NCBI RefSeq assembly: GCF_016650815.1 | Contig: NZ_JAEKEZ010000029.1 | Coordinates: forward strand, 62,001 to 126,000 | Source: Pseudomonas sp. TH31 | GTDB taxonomy: Bacteria > Pseudomonadota > Gammaproteobacteria > Pseudomonadales > Pseudomonadaceae | Direction of reading: 5' to 3' | Length of the DNA stretch: 64,000 nt | In this document: piece after piece, positions 54,612 to 63,428 of the stretch | How the letters are laid out: every line of letters starts with the position of its first letter | Position numbering within the stretch: position 1 is the first letter of the stretch | Notes under the pieces: model-generated | What the model saw: the letters and a program-made list of their open reading frames with translations, nothing else | Databases searched by the model: none | Told to the model about the DNA's origin: nothing | Program-made: the position numbers and the translations under genes

Positions 54612-56008
54612 GGCCTCTTCGCGAGCAAGCCCGCTCCCACATTAGATGGCGTGCTGCCTGACGAAACGCGGTCAACTGTGGGAGCGGGCTTGCTCGCGAA
54701 GGCGGCCTCAACATCAGGCGCAAACAGAGCGGCAATCGCCGATGGATTCGACGGAAAATAGAAGTGCACATAAGAGGCCGTCATCCGCCCCTCACGATAA
54801 ACAGCCTCCGCCCCGCGCCCGCCGTTCGGGCTCAGGCCCCGGGCAATCGGCTCAAGTTCAGTGCTGGTCAACGAGTGGTGATAGGTGTGCCCGCGCAACA
54901 AGCCTTCGGGCAACTCGACCGCTTGCAACGCCAATGCCGCCAGACGTTTTTGCATCACCGCATCCCCTGCCAGCAAGCCGACCAGTTCAGCGCGAGTGCC
55001 GTCGATATCGGTCAACGAATCGAGCAGATACAGCATGCCGCCACATTCGGCCAGCAACGGCTTGCCCGCCGCGTGGTGCGCGCGAATCGCGACCAGCATC
55101 GAGGTATTTTGCGAAAGCGTCACATGGTGCAGTTCGGGGTAACCACCCGGAAGGTAAAGGCTGTCAGCCTCGGGTAATTGGCTATCGCGGATCGGCGAGA
55201 AAAACACCAACTCAGCGCCCATCGCCCGCAACAAATCCAGGCTCGCGCCGTAAGTGAAGGCGAACGCTTCGTCACGGGCCACGGCGATGCGCACACCCGC
55301 CAGCAACGGCTCGGCGCTGATCACATCCGGGGCGGCAAACTCGACGGCCGGTGGCAGCGCGACCTCGCAACTGCTGGCCAACGCATCGGCGGCCGCATCA
55401 AGGCGCACATCGAGGTCATTCAGCTCACTGGCCTGGACCAACCCGAGGTGACGACTCGGCAATTCGATCCCGGTTTCCCGGGACAACGCACCGTACCAGC
55501 GCAAGCCTTCGGTCAGGCTGCCTTCGAGCAGTTGCGCGTGACGCAAGGTGCCGACGCGGTTGGCCAGGACGCCGGCAAACGGCAAGTCCGGCTGATAGCG
55601 CGCCAGGCCCAGGGCCAACGCGCCAAAGGTCTGAGCCATGGCGGTGCCGTCGATCACGCCGAGCACCGGCACACCGAAGTGCCGCGCCAGGTCAGCGCTG
55701 GACGGCGTACCGTCGAATAAGCCCATGACCCCTTCGATCAGAATCAGGTCGGCTTCACCGGCGGCTTCCCACAACAGCCGACGACTTTCCTGCTCGCCGA
55801 CCATCCACATGTCCAGTTGATAGACCGGCGCACCGCTGGCGCGCTCGAGAATCATCGGGTCGAGAAAGTCCGGGCCGCATTTGAATACGCGCACCTTGCG
55901 CCCCTGATTGCGATGCAAACGGGCCAGCGCGGCGGTGACGGTGGTCTTGCCCTGACCGGAGGCCGGTGCGGCAATCAGTACCGCCGGGCAATGACGTGGT
56001 TGATTCAC
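54608..56008 (-). CDS. cobB: Hydrogenobyrinic/cobyrinic acid a,c-diamide synthase with repeat-derived tail
   Basis: CobB amidates the a and c side chains. The 466-residue protein has the ATP site LIAAPASGQGKTTVTAALARL and the amidotransferase cysteine in PLLAECGGMLYLLDSL. The family's usual ending YVHFYFPSNPSAIAALF is followed by about 35 residues (AFASKPAPTVDRVSSG to [10 protein letters not shown]) encoded by the class B repeat at 54615-54705. The tail is therefore repeat-derived. The stop overlaps the bluB ATG. Its start overlaps cobO. Confidence 0.93.
   Translation of the reverse strand: MNQPRHCPAVLIAAPASGQGKTTVTAALARLHRNQGRKVRVFKCGPDFLDPMILERASGAPVYQLDMWMVGEQESRRLLWEAAGEADLILIEGVMGLFDGTPSSADLARHFGVPVLGVIDGTAMAQTFGALALGLARYQPDLPFAGVLANRVGTLRHAQLLEGSLTEGLRWYGALSRETGIELPSRHLGLVQASELNDLDVRLDAAADALASSCEVALPPAVEFAAPDVISAEPLLAGVRIAVARDEAFAFTYGASLDLLRAMGAELVFFSPIRDSQLPEADSLYLPGGYPELHHVTLSQNTSMLVAIRAHHAAGKPLLAECGGMLYLLDSLTDIDGTRAELVGLLAGDAVMQKRLAALALQAVELPEGLLRGHTYHHSLTSTELEPIARGLSPNGGRGAEAVYREGRMTASYVHFYFPSNPSAIAALFAPDVEAAFASKPAPTVDRVSSGSTPSNVGAGLLAKRP
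54615..54705. repeat. Class B repeat within the 3' end of cobB
   Basis: CTTCGCGAGCAAGCCCGCTC at the left and GAGCGGGCTTGCTCGCGAAG at the right. It is read through in frame by cobB on the minus strand. Normally these elements are intergenic. Confidence 0.87.
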
Positions 56009-56615
56009 AGCTCGACGCCTTTTTGCGCTTTGATCCCGGCCTGGAACGCGTGTTTGATCACGTTCATTTCGGTGACGGTGTCGGCCAGTTCGATCATTTC
56101 CGGCTTGGCGCCGCGACCGGTGACCACCACGTGCTGCATCGGTGGACGGCCTTGCAAGTCGCTGAGGACTTGATCGAGATCGAGGTAACCGTGCTTGAGC
56201 GCGATGTTCAGTTCATCGAGCACCACCAGGCCGATCGATGGATCGCGCAGCAGTTCGCGGGACACGGCCCACGCGGCTTCGGCGGCGGCGATGTCACGCT
56301 GGCGGTCCTGGGTTTCCCAGGTGAAACCCTCGCCCATCACATGAAAACGCACTTGCTCCGGGAAGCGGCGGAAGAACAACTCCTCACCGGTGCTGTTGCG
56401 CCCCTTGATGAACTGCACCACACCGCACTGCATGCCGTGGCCCATGGAGCGGGCGAGCATGCCGAAAGCCGAGCTGCTTTTGCCTTTGCCGTTGCCGGTC
56501 AGCACCAGCAGCAGGCCGCATTCGTTCGGCGAATTGGCGATGCGTTCGTCAATCACGGCTTTTTGCGCAGCATGCGCGCCAGGTGGCGTTCGTCACGATC
56601 GGGGGTATCAGTCAT
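56005..56615 (-). CDS. cobO: Cob(I)yrinic acid a,c-diamide adenosyltransferase, frameshifted near the N-terminus
   Basis: CobO/BtuR adds the adenosyl ligand to corrinoids. The ATP-binding P-loop VLTGNGKGKSSSAFGML and FIKGRNSTGEELFF are intact. The full start MTDTPDRDERHLARMLRKK at 56615 (GGAG upstream) is cut off by a stop. The body VIDERIANSPNECG lies in the next frame. One base missing at the AAAAAG run (TTTTT on the plus strand, 56560-56564) explains this; the repaired protein has 203 residues. A GTG at 56556 could still give 183 residues with the P-loop. Confidence 0.92.
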
Positions 56616-56706
56616 GGGGAGCTCTCCGTTGAGGCTGGATAACGGCGGGCAGGCACAAGAATAGATGGCAAGAAGCCTGGCATCGCCCACCGTGATGCCG
56701 CTGGAT

Positions 56707-56915
56707 GGATCAGGCCGGTCTCCGGGCTCATGAGCGGCTTACGCCTGGCTGCGCGCCTTCCCATGTCGAGTTAAGACACAGTGGCTCAAGGCGCAGCTTT
56801 CTCTCATTTACCGTTGCGGGGGCAGCGCCGGGATCGTGGTTCTTCGTCTATGGAAGAAATCACTCACCGGCTTCCCTGTTTCACTCTATCGACCGTGGCC
56901 ACAGAGCACCTGAAA
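56707..56915 (-). promoter_or_regulatory. Cobalamin (AdoCbl) riboswitch
   Basis: The minus strand contains, in order, AGGTGCTC, ACAGGGAAGCCGGTGAG, CCCCCGCAACGGTAA and the B12 box AGCCCGGAGACCGGCCT (complement of about 56712-56728). These are the conserved blocks of a cobalamin riboswitch. It lies about 90 bases upstream of cobO and should switch the operon off when adenosylcobalamin is plentiful. Confidence 0.95.
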
Positions 56916-57081
56916 CAAGCCGCGAAGGTTAGAGGGTTGGGGGTGGAGCGTCAATTAAAGCCGGGGCGCCATCCGGCGAAAAACTGCCGTCGATCAATTT
57001 ACTGACGCCAATCTTGTGCCACACTCCCGGTAGTGATATCAAAGAGCCATAATTCACAACACAATAACAAGGGTGAGCCAC

Positions 57082-57666
57082 ATGCAAGGCATGATCATCA
57101 GCAATCCGAAGCTGGAATTCCTGCGCCCGCTGCTGGAACGCTGGTTTGACTGTATCGACCGTTACAACGCCGTGCGCGGCGATAACGACACACCTTACTG
57201 GTTCGACGAAAAAGCCAACCTCGGGCTACTTTCGGCCGCCGCGTGGATGGCCGAAATGGTCACGCTGCAACAGGCGCCGAGCCGCAAACAAACCGAAGAA
57301 GGCGAACGCAATGCCCGAGCCGATTTGTTGATTGCCAGCAGCGAAGCTCGCGCATTTATTCAGGCCACCCAGCGCTGGCCACGGGTCAACAGCCTGAATC
57401 TGACGCAAGCCCTGGCCGATATCACCAGCGAGGCGAAGCGAATCAGCCACGCCAGTGACCTGAAACTCGGCTGCCTGTTCGCCGCCCCGCAAAAAGCCCA
57501 GCACAGCGCCACCCCGGAAGAACTCCAGGACATGGTCGACGACCTGCAAAAGGAACACACCTGCGCCGTGGCCTGGTATTTCCCTTACGCCTATCGCAAG
57601 TTGCGCAACGAAGCCGGCAACTATCATCCCGGCATCGCCGTACTGCTCAAAGAGGCCCGTGGCTGA
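57082..57666 (+). CDS. Conserved protein of unknown function, 194 residues
   Basis: The predicted soluble, largely helical protein reads MQGMIISNPKLEFLRPLLERWFDCIDRYNAVRGDNDTPYW. It has no signal peptide, membrane helix or catalytic motif that I recognise. The ATG at 57082 is preferred over the GTG at 57073, because AAGGG is eight bases upstream of it. It is a single gene facing away from the cobalamin riboswitch. Its G+C and codon usage look like the neighbours. Confidence 0.75.
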   Translation: MQGMIISNPKLEFLRPLLERWFDCIDRYNAVRGDNDTPYWFDEKANLGLLSAAAWMAEMVTLQQAPSRKQTEEGERNARADLLIASSEARAFIQATQRWPRVNSLNLTQALADITSEAKRISHASDLKLGCLFAAPQKAQHSATPEELQDMVDDLQKEHTCAVAWYFPYAYRKLRNEAGNYHPGIAVLLKEARG

Positions 57667-57736
57667 CGGGTTGAACCATCGCGTCCTTTCTCTTCTCTAT
57701 GATTAAGACAATGCATTCATAGGGAAGAAGATCCGC

Positions 57737-59050
57737 ATGTTCAAGCCTCAGTTCGTTCTCGTCATCGCGCTCGCCGGAGGGCTCGCCGCCTGTGGTGAAT
57801 CCTCCAGCCTGCAAGTCTCGGACGGCACCGGACCGTCGCCCAAGCTGCCAGAACCGAACAAGACCCTGATCCCGACGGTGAACATCGCTCCGGCGATCGG
57901 CTGGCCGGCCGGCGCCAAACCTACTGCGGCCGCAGGGACGCAAGTCGCGGCATTTGCCGAAAACCTCGATCACCCGCGCTGGCTCTATGTGCTGCCCAAC
58001 GGTGATGTGCTGGTGGCCGAAACCAACGCACCACCCAAACCCGATGACAGCAAAGGCATTCGCGGCTGGGTCATGAAGAAAGTCATGGGCCGCGCCGGTG
58101 CCGGCGTACCGAGCCCGAACCGCATCACGCTGCTGCGGGACAAGGACCACGACGGTGTGGCCGAAACCCGCACGGTGTTCCTGGAAAACCTCAACTCGCC
58201 GTTCGGCATGACCCTGGTCGGCAATGACCTGTACGTCGCCGACACGGATCGCTTGCTACGCTTCCACTATGAAACCGGCGATACACAGATCAAATCCCAG
58301 CCCATTAAGGTCACCGACCTGCCGGGCGGCACGATCAACCATCACTGGACCAAAAACGTCATCGCCAGCAAGGACGGCAGCAAGCTGTACGTGACGGTGG
58401 GTTCCAACAGCAACGTCGGCGAAAATGGCCTGGCCGCTGAAGAAGGTCGCGCAGCGATCTGGGAAGTGGACCGCGCCACCGGCAATCACCGGATCTTCGC
58501 CTCGGGCCTGCGCAACCCCAACGGGATGGGCTGGGAACCGGCCAGTGGCGCGCTCTGGACCGCGGTCAACGAGCGGGATGAGATCGGCAGCGATCTGGTG
58601 CCGGACTACATCACCTCGGTCAAGGACGGCGCATTCTATGGCTGGCCATTCAGTTATTACGGGCAACACATCGATGTGCGCGTCGACCCACAAAATCCGG
58701 ACCTGGTGGCCAAAGCCATCGCCCCGGATTACGCCGTCGGCCCGCATACCGCCTCACTGGGGTTCACCTTTGCCGAAGGCAGCAAACTGCCTGCACCGTT
58801 TACCAACGGCGCATTCGTCGGCCAGCACGGTTCGTGGAACCGCAAACCGCATAGCGGCTACAAGGTGATTTTCGTGCCGTTCGCGGCAGGCAAGCCGACC
58901 GGGCAGCCGGTGGATGTGCTGACCGGATTCCTCGATAAAGATGAAAATGCCTTGGGCCGGCCGGTGGGTGTGGTGATTGATCAGCAGGGAGATTTGCTGG
59001 TGGCGGATGATGTGGGGAACAAGGTGTGGCGGGTTTCGGCGGCTAAATAA
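57737..59050 (+). CDS. PQQ-type sugar (L-sorbosone-like) dehydrogenase lipoprotein
   Basis: The 437-residue protein has a lipoprotein signal ([19 protein letters not shown]; Cys19) and a six-bladed beta-propeller of the glucose/sorbosone dehydrogenase family ([59 protein letters not shown]). Such enzymes oxidise sugars or aldoses with PQQ in the periplasm. The substrate is unknown. SD AGGGAAGAAG. Confidence 0.9.
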   Translation: MFKPQFVLVIALAGGLAACGESSSLQVSDGTGPSPKLPEPNKTLIPTVNIAPAIGWPAGAKPTAAAGTQVAAFAENLDHPRWLYVLPNGDVLVAETNAPPKPDDSKGIRGWVMKKVMGRAGAGVPSPNRITLLRDKDHDGVAETRTVFLENLNSPFGMTLVGNDLYVADTDRLLRFHYETGDTQIKSQPIKVTDLPGGTINHHWTKNVIASKDGSKLYVTVGSNSNVGENGLAAEEGRAAIWEVDRATGNHRIFASGLRNPNGMGWEPASGALWTAVNERDEIGSDLVPDYITSVKDGAFYGWPFSYYGQHIDVRVDPQNPDLVAKAIAPDYAVGPHTASLGFTFAEGSKLPAPFTNGAFVGQHGSWNRKPHSGYKVIFVPFAAGKPTGQPVDVLTGFLDKDENALGRPVGVVIDQQGDLLVADDVGNKVWRVSAAK

Positions 59051-59132
59051 AGATCAAAAGATCGCAGCCTTCGGCAGCTCCTACAGGGTGTACACCAACC
59101 ACTGCAGGAGCTGCCGAAGGCTGCGATCTTTT
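59051..59132. repeat. Class A repeat pair, outward form
   Basis: AAGATCGCAGCC-type arm, core GGGTGTACACC, then GGAGCTGCCGAAGGCTGCGATCTTTT. Same form as at 12552. Lies between the convergent dehydrogenase and methyltransferase genes. Confidence 0.85.
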
Positions 59133-59142
59133 CAAGCCGGCA

Positions 59143-59797
59143 TTACCTTTTGCGGCAAAGGGTTAAACCATCACCTATCGGCAACATCGACAGGTCCACC
59201 CGCCCATCATCCTTCAAGGCACGATTGAGCGCCTGGATAGCTCGGGTGTCTGCGCTCTCGGGATTATCCTCAAGCACTCGACCGCTCCACAGCGTGTTAT
59301 CAAACACCGCCAAACCACCGACCCGCAGCAAACGCAGGGCGTGCTCCAGATAACTCGAGTAGTTAGCCTTGTCGGCGTCGATGAAGATCAGATCAAATTG
59401 CCCTGGCTGCTCCAGCAGCGCCAGGGTTTCCAGCGCGGGCGCCAGACGCAGGTCAATGCGTGCGGCAAGCCCCGCCTCCCTGCCAGTAACGCCGCGCGGT
59501 GGCGTTGTAGTCGCCGGGGATATCGCAACAGATCAGCGAGCCGTCGTCCGGCAATGCCGCCGCCATGCACAACGCGCTGTAACCGGTGAAGGTGCCGACT
59601 TCCAGCAAACGCCGGGCGCCGATGAGCTTGACCAGCAACGCGAGGAACTGCCCCTGCTCTGGCGCGATCTGCCAGCGCGCCATGGGCAGCAGCTGGGTTT
59701 CGTCACGCAAACGCTTGAGCAGCGGCGTTTCCCTGAGGGAAACGTCGAGCAGGTAGTGGTACAGGGAATCGTCGAGATTGAGCGTGCGAGTGGTCAT
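59143..59797 (-). pseudogene. SAM-dependent O-methyltransferase, frameshifted
   Basis: A caffeoyl-CoA/catechol-type O-methyltransferase: LLEVGTFTGYSALCMAAALPDDGSLICCD (SAM site) is followed by a break at RRYWQGGGACRTH. The continuation EAGLAARIDLRLAPALE, FDLIFIDADKANYSSYLEHALRLLRVGGLAVFDNTLWSGRV is in another frame. Here there is one base too many, a CCC at 59478-59480 (GGG on the minus strand) that should be CC. The repaired protein is 217 residues. Cytoplasmic; substrate unknown. Confidence 0.85.
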
Positions 59798-59815
59798 GAC
59801 AGCAACCTCTGCAAT

Positions 59816-60352
59816 CTACGGGTTACGCGCCAGGTGCTCAGGTTGCAAGACGCGCTTGGCGCTCAGGTAGGCTTTCTGCCAATAGGCTTTGGACAAGCTG
59901 TCGAGCTTCACCGTGCCACCCGTGGCCGGGGCGTGGACGAAGCGGCCTTCACCGACGTAGATCCCGGCGTGACTGACCTGGGAGCCGCCATTGGTAGCGA
60001 AGAAGATCAGGTCGCCGGTTTGCAGGCCTTCCTTGCCGACATTGGCGGCTTGCATGCTGATCATCTCGCGAGTGGTGCGCGGTAGGGAAATGCCGGCGAC
60101 GTCACGGTAGACGTAACCGATCAGGCCACTGCAATCAAACCCCGAGTCCGGCGTATTGCCACCCCAGCGATACGGCGTGCCCACCAGGCCGAGGGCGCGA
60201 AACAACACGTCTTCTGCTTCCGGGGAGAATGCTTGGGAGGAACCGAAAATAATCGGCGCGCGAACCACCGGCGCCGAGGGCGGTGGACGGCTGGCGCAGG
60301 CGCTGAGCAGCGCTGCGAAGAACATGAGTGCGAGGCGGGCCGACATCGTCAT
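59816..60352 (-). CDS. NlpC/P60-family lipoprotein hydrolase (second of two)
   Basis: The 178-residue protein has a lipoprotein signal (MTMSARLALMFFAALLSAC) and an NlpC/P60 domain with the catalytic cysteine in DSGFDCSGLIGYVYRDV and the histidine in GSQVSHAGIYVGEGRFVHAP. These cysteine peptidases cut peptidoglycan stem peptides. It follows a paralogue at 60518 in the same direction, with a terminator between them. Confidence 0.92.
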   Translation of the reverse strand: MTMSARLALMFFAALLSACASRPPPSAPVVRAPIIFGSSQAFSPEAEDVLFRALGLVGTPYRWGGNTPDSGFDCSGLIGYVYRDVAGISLPRTTREMISMQAANVGKEGLQTGDLIFFATNGGSQVSHAGIYVGEGRFVHAPATGGTVKLDSLSKAYWQKAYLSAKRVLQPEHLARNP

Positions 60353-60400
60353 AAGCAGAACATCCTGATCTGGCTGCGGCTTTTTCTGCCGGAAAGACAG

Positions 60401-60436
60401 AAAAGAAAACCGCCTGCGCAGGACGCAGGCGGTTTG
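60401..60436 (-). terminator. Terminator between the two NlpC/P60 genes
   Basis: Minus strand AAACCGCCTGCG-TCCTG-CGCAGGCGGTTTTCTTTTCT. It shows that the paralogues are at least partly separate transcripts. Confidence 0.88.
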
Positions 60437-60517
60437 CCATCAATATTAGAACAGGATTCTAGCGGCTACGCGGCAAACTTCAAGTAAGACTTTAAGTTCG
60501 CCTTACTTTAAGTGTGC

Positions 60518-61156
60518 TTACTTGCGAGCGGTGACCACAGTCGGGGCCATTGCGAGTGCGCGCTTGGCTTCGATGAAGGTCTTGCTCCAGTAGCTGTCGC
60601 CCAGGCTATCAACCCGCACGCCACCGCTTTTGCGGCTGCTGGAGTGGATGAACTGGTCATCACCGAGGTAGATACCGGCGTGACTGACGCGACCGCGACG
60701 ACCGTTGGTCGCGAAGAACAGCAAGTCACCAGGCTTGAGCTTGTTGCGCGCTACCAACGGGGCATCCACGTTGATCATTTCGCGAGTGGAGCGCGGCAGA
60801 TTCATGCCGGCCTCTTCACGAAACAGGTAGCCGATGAAGCCGCTGCAGTCGAAACCGGCTTCAGAGGTACCGCCGAAACGGTAACGGGTACCGATCAGGG
60901 ACATGCCACGCTCGAGGATGCTGTCGGCCAGAACCGGAAGCTGGTACGACTTGCCATCGGCGAAGTCAGCCAGTTCTTTTTCGGTGGCCGTCTCTTCTTG
61001 GTTAAGAGCTTCCTGATAAAGAACGGAAGATTGCGCAGTAGCAGAGTTTTTAACCTGCTGTTGTTGCTCTTGCTGGGACACTGGAGAGTGAGCAGCGCAA
61101 CCAAACAACAGGGTGACGAGTGCGAGAGGCACGAGGGGTGCGAAGCGATTTAGCAT
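60518..61156 (-). CDS. NlpC/P60-family lipoprotein hydrolase (first of two)
   Basis: 212 residues from MLNRFAPLVPLALVTLLFGCAAHSP (ATG at 61156; lipobox FGC). A Gln-rich linker (QQEQQQQ) is followed by the NlpC/P60 domain with catalytic cysteine in EAGFDCSGFIGYLFREEAG and histidine in GRVSHAGIYLGDDQF. A murein endopeptidase of the Spr/MepS type is the likely role. A TTG further upstream would place hydrophobic residues before the signal and is less likely. Confidence 0.92.
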   Translation of the reverse strand: MLNRFAPLVPLALVTLLFGCAAHSPVSQQEQQQQVKNSATAQSSVLYQEALNQEETATEKELADFADGKSYQLPVLADSILERGMSLIGTRYRFGGTSEAGFDCSGFIGYLFREEAGMNLPRSTREMINVDAPLVARNKLKPGDLLFFATNGRRGRVSHAGIYLGDDQFIHSSSRKSGGVRVDSLGDSYWSKTFIEAKRALAMAPTVVTARK

Positions 61157-61381
61157 GGGCACGACCGTGGCTGATAGTTGTAAAGAAGCCGAGACTATGC
61201 CCGCTATCAACCTCATTTGCAAATTCAATCGATCTTTTTGTGACTTCTCGGTTTCTCGTTTACATCTAAGAGCTTAAGCCCATTTTAAACATTTGCGCAG
61301 CCTGCAACCTTGCAGGAAAGCGGATTTTCTGGCGCCTGAAATATGCCGAACCTGCTACAGGCCTTTATTTAACAGGGCCCG

Positions 61382-62086
61382 CTACCAGCCAAGGGTTTCT
61401 TTCAGGAAGGGAATTGTCAGCTTGCGCTGAGCTTGAAGGGAGGCCTGGTCGAGACGCTCAAGCAGCTCGAAAAGCGCACTCATGCTGCGGGTGCCACGGG
61501 TCAAAATAAAATGCCCGACTTCATCGGTCAGGTGCAAACCGCGACGGGATGCGCGCAATTGCAAGGCACGCAATTTGTCTTCATCGGACAGCGGACGCAT
61601 CTGGAAGATCAGCGCCAGGGTCAGGCGCGATTTGAGATCCGCCAGCTTCACCGGCAGTTCACGCGGCGAAGTCGATGCTGCAATCAGCAGACGCCGGCCA
61701 CTGTCGCGCAGACGGTTGAACAGGTGGAACAGCGCCTCTTCCCAATCCGCTCGCCCGGCAACAGCTTGCAAATCATCGAGGCAGACCAGTTCGTATTGTT
61801 CGAGGTTGTCGAGGATTTCGATGCCGCGATCGAGCAACTCGGCCAGCGGCAGGTACACCGCCGGTTCACCCATTTGCTCGAAACGCAGGCAGGCGGCCTG
61901 CAACAAGTGCGTGCGCCCTACCCCGTCCTTGCCCCAGAGGTAAATCAGGCTTTCGGTCCAGCCGGCGTCGGCTTCGCATAGCCGCTCCACATAGCCGAGT
62001 GCAGCGGCATTGGCGCCTGGGTAGTAATTGATAAAGGTAGCGTCATCACGCAGACGCACACCTAGGGGCAGCTGAATCGGTTTCAT
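61382..62086 (-). CDS. hda: DnaA regulatory inactivator Hda
   Basis: A 234-residue DnaA-like AAA+ protein lacking the DnaA DNA-binding domain. It starts MKPIQLPLGVRLRDDATFINYYPGAN, which contains the clamp-binding QLPLGV. P-loop-like GKDGVGRTHLLQAA and Walker B LVCLDDLQAV follow. Hda with the sliding clamp promotes DnaA-ATP hydrolysis after initiation. Confidence 0.95.
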   Translation of the reverse strand: MKPIQLPLGVRLRDDATFINYYPGANAAALGYVERLCEADAGWTESLIYLWGKDGVGRTHLLQAACLRFEQMGEPAVYLPLAELLDRGIEILDNLEQYELVCLDDLQAVAGRADWEEALFHLFNRLRDSGRRLLIAASTSPRELPVKLADLKSRLTLALIFQMRPLSDEDKLRALQLRASRRGLHLTDEVGHFILTRGTRSMSALFELLERLDQASLQAQRKLTIPFLKETLGW

Positions 62087-62316
62087 GCTGACTGAACAGT
62101 TCCAAAGGAACCGTTAGTGGCCTCTGTGTAAAGTTTGCGAAGTTTATACCCGTGAGGCAGCCCGCACAATGCAGCAGACCACAAGCAAAATCAAAGGTTT
62201 GCGTTAACGCACTGGTTTTATGACAGTTTCTTTGGCGGCGCATGTGACAGCCGCGAGGGAGAAGCGGGCCAACCTGGCAAGGAACCAGGCCGACCGCCAT
62301 GAGCGATCAGTCGACG

Positions 62317-63390
62317 TTAAAGCTCAGGTTCGTCGACGCCGCTGTACATATCCGAATCTTTATACAAATCATGCACATGGCGCACCAGCACCATGATCAC
62401 CGCCGCCACCGGCAACGCCAGCAGCACGCCAGTGAAACCGAACAGCTCGCCACCGGCCAGAATCGCGAAAATCACCGCCACCGGGTGCAGGCCGATCCGG
62501 TCGCCCACCAGCAACGGCGTCAACACCATGCCTTCCAGTGCCTGCCCGACCATGAACACCGCGACGATGCCGAGCATGGGGTACAAGTCGCCGTGAAACT
62601 GGAACAGGCCAGCAATCAACGCCGCGCCAATCCCGATGACAAACCCCATGTACGGCACAATCGCCGCCAGACCGGCGATCAGACCGATCAACAGCCCCAA
62701 CTCCAACCCGACCAGCATCAGGCCCGCCGCATAGATCACGCCCAGCGCCAGCATCACCAGCAATTGCCCGCGAACAAACGCCCCGAGCACTTCATGGCAT
62801 TCGCCGGCCAGTGACACCACGCGCTCTTCGCGATCACGAGGCAACAGGCTGCGGATCTTGGCCATCATCAGATCCCAATCGCGCAGCAGGTAGAAACTCA
62901 CCACCGGGATCAGCACCAGGTTGGCCAGCCAGCCGATCAGCGCCAGACTGGAAGCGGTCGCCTGGCTCAGTACCAAGCTGACAATGTCGGTGGTCTGGCC
63001 CATGTGTTCACTGATCGCAGCCTTGACCTTGTCGAACTTCCAGAAATTATCCGACAGTCCGAATTTCGATTGCGCCCACGGCAAGGCCGTGTGCTGCAAC
63101 CAATCCAGCATCTGCGGCGCCAACTCGTACAAACGGAACAACTGCTTGGCAAGCAACGGCACCAACACCAGCAGCAGCGCCGTGAAGATCAAGGTAAACA
63201 GCGCGAACACCGTCACCACGCCCCAGGTCCGAGACAGGCCAAGCTTCTCCAGCCGATCCACCAGCGGATCGAACAGATAGGCCAGCAGCAGCGCCACCAA
63301 AAATGGCGTCAGGATCGGATGCAACAGCCAGACAAACACGCAGAGCAGGACCACCCCGCCCAACCAGAACCAACGCCGCGTATCGGCCAT
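62317..63390 (-). CDS. AI-2E/PerM-family inner membrane permease
   Basis: 357 residues from the ATG at 63390 (GGGAG seven bases upstream), with eight predicted helices. Family features are WLLHPILTPFLVALLLAYLFDPLVDRLEKLG at the N-terminus and GLLIGLIAGLAAIVPYMGFVIGIGAAL plus the LVGDRIGLHPVAVIFAILAGGELFGFTG block. Members include TqsA-like and PerM-like proteins and some Na+/H+ antiporters; the substrate is not visible. It precedes hda in the same direction. Confidence 0.9.
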   Translation of the reverse strand: MADTRRWFWLGGVVLLCVFVWLLHPILTPFLVALLLAYLFDPLVDRLEKLGLSRTWGVVTVFALFTLIFTALLLVLVPLLAKQLFRLYELAPQMLDWLQHTALPWAQSKFGLSDNFWKFDKVKAAISEHMGQTTDIVSLVLSQATASSLALIGWLANLVLIPVVSFYLLRDWDLMMAKIRSLLPRDREERVVSLAGECHEVLGAFVRGQLLVMLALGVIYAAGLMLVGLELGLLIGLIAGLAAIVPYMGFVIGIGAALIAGLFQFHGDLYPMLGIVAVFMVGQALEGMVLTPLLVGDRIGLHPVAVIFAILAGGELFGFTGVLLALPVAAVIMVLVRHVHDLYKDSDMYSGVDEPEL

Positions 63391-63428
63391 GTACAACTCC
63401 CTATGCTTCTATATAAAGAAAGAAAACC

